From: Porphyromonadaceae bacterium
GTDB lineage: Bacteria > Bacteroidota > Bacteroidia > Bacteroidales > Tannerellaceae
Length of the DNA: 7,669 nt
NCBI GenBank assembly: GCA_003517945.1
Contig: DOZP01000264.1
Coordinates: 5,158 to 12,826 of the forward strand
Reading direction: 5' to 3'
Part shown: positions 5,950 through 7,669 of the stretch, piece by piece
Numbering within the stretch: the first letter of the stretch is position 1
How the letters are laid out: every line of letters begins with the position of its first letter
Position numbers and translations under genes: made by a program
Notes under the pieces: generated by a model
What the model was told of the DNA's origin: nothing
What the model saw: the letters and a program-made list of their open reading frames with translations, nothing else
Database searches by the model: none

Positions 5950-6957
5950 TTAGGGTTTGTATTTTGATTTTTGCAGGATGTCCTGTGCATCATTGTTTAT
6001 CATTAGTTCTTCACAGGTTGATTTTGTCTGTTTCATATATTTTTCCACGATCCGGTATCCGATGAAATGTCCCGTATTGCCGGGCGCTTCGGCAGAGATA
6101 AATGTTGCCGGAGCCGGTTGAAAATAGTTGGATGTTGTCGCTATATCCGGCGTATACAGGTGTTTTCGTTCGATGATTGTTGTCCACAGGGTGGATTCGT
6201 ATTTCCGGCACCAATTGTATTCATCATCCGTTAATGAGATGATATTTTGAAATGTATAGTCTTTCCCGATTTGTGTAAGTATATATATCATTTTTCCCTC
6301 ATATATCATCCTCTCAAGCAATACATTCTCTTTTCCCGCGTATGGGTATTCCGATTTGAGCCAGGCATGCAGGCAATCTTTCGCAATACGTTCCGGGATC
6401 ATGCTTTTACGTTGGTAGTTATAGAAAAAGTTTTCGTATAACGGATAATCATATCCCATGTATTTGTCTATCGAACAGGATAGCAGGCTGTCTGCTATGA
6501 TCATATTTTGTCGTAATCCGGAAACATGCATATACACAGCCGGGATTTGTAATGCCGGAAATAATTTTTTCATCTGTGTAAAACCATGTGATAATTCTTC
6601 GGTTATGCCGGTCGTTCCGATTGAATCAGCCGAATAAAAGTTGACCGCATCTTTATACAGCGCATGCAATGTAGGTTCGGAGTAATAATTAATCAGGTTT
6701 TCAAAGAAAACGGAAGAATCGGCAGGATCTGTTTTAAACAAGGATTTACCAAATACTTCAAGCATTTGAGGATACCGGATCTTTATCTGTGCCAGTATGA
6801 CCGGGTTATCGGATTCAACCCATTGCAGTAATGCCGAATCAAAGCGATTAATATGTATCATCTCGGCATCATCAATCATCCCGAATGATTTACGATGACA
6901 TCCGCAAAAAGCGAACATCAGGCTAAAAATAAACATCCATATAAACCTTAATCTCAT
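5950..6957 (-). CDS. gldB: GldB-like lipoprotein
   Basis: This is a membrane-anchored lipoprotein of the GldB family, named for a protein needed for gliding in Flavobacterium but also present in non-gliding Bacteroidetes, where its role is unclear. The product has 335 residues from ATG 6957. Residues 1-19 (MRLRFIWMFIFSLMFAFCG) form a signal peptide, and Cys20 in FCGC is the likely lipidated residue, although Phe at -3 is not a classical lipobox residue. The family's features follow: INRFDSALL near the mature N-terminus, YPQML, HVSGLRQN in the middle, a tract ending YEGKMIYILTQIG, and a C-terminal GNTGHFIGYRIVEKYM. The frame extends to a TTG at 6975, but the ATG at 6957 gives a better signal peptide with Arg just before the hydrophobic core. 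It is the first gene of the GldB-cupin-HAD operon. I see no convincing TTTG/TAnnTTTG promoter in the 83 bases between its start and the hairpin at 7041-7080. No other gld gene is in the window. Confidence 0.8.
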   Translation of the reverse strand: MRLRFIWMFIFSLMFAFCGCHRKSFGMIDDAEMIHINRFDSALLQWVESDNPVILAQIKIRYPQMLEVFGKSLFKTDPADSSVFFENLINYYSEPTLHALYKDAVNFYSADSIGTTGITEELSHGFTQMKKLFPALQIPAVYMHVSGLRQNMIIADSLLSCSIDKYMGYDYPLYENFFYNYQRKSMIPERIAKDCLHAWLKSEYPYAGKENVLLERMIYEGKMIYILTQIGKDYTFQNIISLTDDEYNWCRKYESTLWTTIIERKHLYTPDIATTSNYFQPAPATFISAEAPGNTGHFIGYRIVEKYMKQTKSTCEELMINNDAQDILQKSKYKP

Positions 6958-7040
6958 TCTTATGTGTATTTTCAATTAAAATAAAAACGTTTTCGACAGG
7001 TATATATTGTAATTAGTTTTTGGTTCATTACGGAAAGAAC

Positions 7041-7080
7041 GAAAAGAGGGTGAAATCACATCGTGATACACCCTCTTTTC
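7041..7080 (-). terminator. Rho-independent terminator of the small lipoprotein gene
   Basis: GAAAAGAGGGTG (7041-7052) pairs with CACCCTCTTTTC (7069-7080). Inside, ATCAC (7055-7059) pairs with GTGAT (7063-7067) around loop ATC. On the minus strand the stem is followed by a T-rich run, GTTCTTTCC. An outer arm, AAAGAACG (7034-7041) with CGTTCTTT (7089-7096), could extend the structure up to the lipoprotein gene's stop codon. It is 33/38 identical to the hairpin at 606-643. Confidence 0.85.
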
Positions 7081-7096
7081 AGTCAATCCGTTCTTT

Positions 7097-7606
7097 TTAT
7101 TCATCAAAATAGATCATTATATTCGTTTTTTCCTTATCGTATGTGACTTTACTAACATCAATCGGTAAAACTGCCATGTTTGCAGTCTGTGGCGGTTGGT
7201 TAGCTTCGGGCTTTTGAATATTCGGATTTCTTAAAGGACTTGACATTCCTATGTAAATAAACAAAGGCTCTTTATTACCGGTGCATACCAGTTTGTTCAA
7301 TTTTTTGTTGTACCTGATTTCCAGTTCATCTAATTGATTATTACTGCAATCAAGGCTTTCAAGACGTGCAAACTTTTCAATACCATCAAGAACTTCAATT
7401 TCCAGGCCGGAACAATCGATTTCCTTTACTGCTTTGGCTTCGGATAAGGAAATATTACCGTCCGCATTTTTATCAAAATTTTCCAACAGATAGGTCTTAA
7501 ATTTTGCATCAGGTATTTCAAGCATCACTTTACTATCTTTGTCCGTACAATTGGAAAATAATAACAACGTCGAACATACACCTAAAGATAAAATAATTTT
7601 ATTCAT
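7097..7606 (-). CDS. Small lipoprotein with EF-hand loop and leucine-rich repeats
   Basis: The function is not known. The 169-residue product has a signal peptide (1-19) ending LLLFSN, with Cys20 as the likely lipidation site; Asn at -1 is unusual for a lipobox. Residues 31-44 (IPDAKFKTYLLENF) lead into a textbook 12-residue EF-hand loop, DKNADGNISLSE at 45-56, with Asp45, Asn47, Asp49, Ser53 and Glu56 placed to bind calcium. Residues 57-112 are short Bacteroidetes-type leucine-rich repeats (IDCSGLEIEVLDGIEKF, LESLDCSNNQLDELEI, LNKLVCTGN). The remaining C-terminus is Pro/Asn-rich and then ends in a strand-like tail, IMIYFDE. The same EF-hand plus repeat head occurs, from memory, at the start of larger Bacteroidales surface lipoproteins, so this is a minimal version. 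It stands alone, with its own promoter and terminator. Confidence 0.78.
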   Translation of the reverse strand: MNKIILSLGVCSTLLLFSNCTDKDSKVMLEIPDAKFKTYLLENFDKNADGNISLSEAKAVKEIDCSGLEIEVLDGIEKFARLESLDCSNNQLDELEIRYNKKLNKLVCTGNKEPLFIYIGMSSPLRNPNIQKPEANQPPQTANMAVLPIDVSKVTYDKEKTNIMIYFDE

Positions 7607-7631
7607 AGCTTATCATCATTTAAAATTCATG

Positions 7632-7663
7632 CAAAAGTAGGAAAAAAATCTCGCATAACCACA
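7632..7663 (-). promoter_or_regulatory. Bacteroidetes-type promoter of the small lipoprotein gene
   Basis: On the minus strand TACTTTTG (7639-7632) matches the -7 consensus TAnnTTTG exactly. TGTG (7663-7660), 20 bases upstream, matches three of four bases of the -33 TTTG. Transcription would begin near 7625, leaving a leader of about 20 bases before ATG 7606. Confidence 0.62.
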
Positions 7664-7669
7664 GCATAT

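Noticed and set aside
6958..6975. TTG start giving six more residues to the GldB-like lipoprotein
   Set aside because: The ATG at 6957 gives a normal signal peptide start (MRLRF before the hydrophobic core), and TTG starts are rarer.
1..7669. Mobile element, prophage, CRISPR array, tRNA/rRNA or defence system
   Set aside because: I saw no transposase, integrase, regularly spaced repeats, RNA-gene signature or defence-type protein. All long frames are metabolic or envelope genes with similar composition.

Overview
The window looks like ordinary chromosome from an anaerobic member of the Bacteroidales (Bacteroides/Parabacteroides/Dysgonomonas relatives); I cannot name the genus. The reasons are the protein families (an etfB-etfA-acyl-CoA dehydrogenase set of Bacteroidales type, a GldB-family lipoprotein, and an EF-hand plus leucine-rich-repeat lipoprotein), AT-rich intergenic DNA, starts without obvious Shine-Dalgarno sequences, and upstream motifs matching the Bacteroidetes promoter pattern TTTG / TAnnTTTG.

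Layout. Bases 1-504 (+) carry the 3' part of a NUDIX hydrolase gene that begins before the window. Everything else is on the minus strand. A hairpin at 606-643 separates the convergent NUDIX and acyl-CoA dehydrogenase genes and can serve both strands. The first minus-strand operon, read right to left, is etfB (4402-3515), etfA (3467-2448) and acyl-CoA dehydrogenase (2441-699). It is preceded by a 251-base leader/promoter region containing two possible promoters and a diverged tandem duplication. The second minus-strand operon is a GldB-like lipoprotein (6957-5950), a WbuC-family cupin (5931-5464) and a HAD phosphatase of the beta-phosphoglucomutase type (5457-4654), with gaps of only 18 and 6 bases. 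The third unit is a single small lipoprotein gene (7606-7097) with a good promoter at the right edge and its own terminator at 7041-7080. That terminator is a second copy of the 606-643 hairpin.

How the genes work together. The two ETF subunits and the dehydrogenase form one redox module: the dehydrogenase moves electrons between an acyl-CoA/enoyl-CoA pair and the ETF flavins. No ETF:quinone oxidoreductase is seen here, so the electron partner is open and flavin-based electron bifurcation is a reasonable hypothesis. The GldB-WbuC-HAD set joins a cell-envelope lipoprotein to two small soluble enzymes that look sugar-related; their joint role is unknown.

I found no tRNA, rRNA, CRISPR array, insertion sequence, phage gene or defence system. 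The less expected points are the duplicated etfB leader, a 15-codon reading frame that exactly fills the etfB-etfA gap, the repeated terminator hairpin, and the long C-terminal extension of the dehydrogenase.
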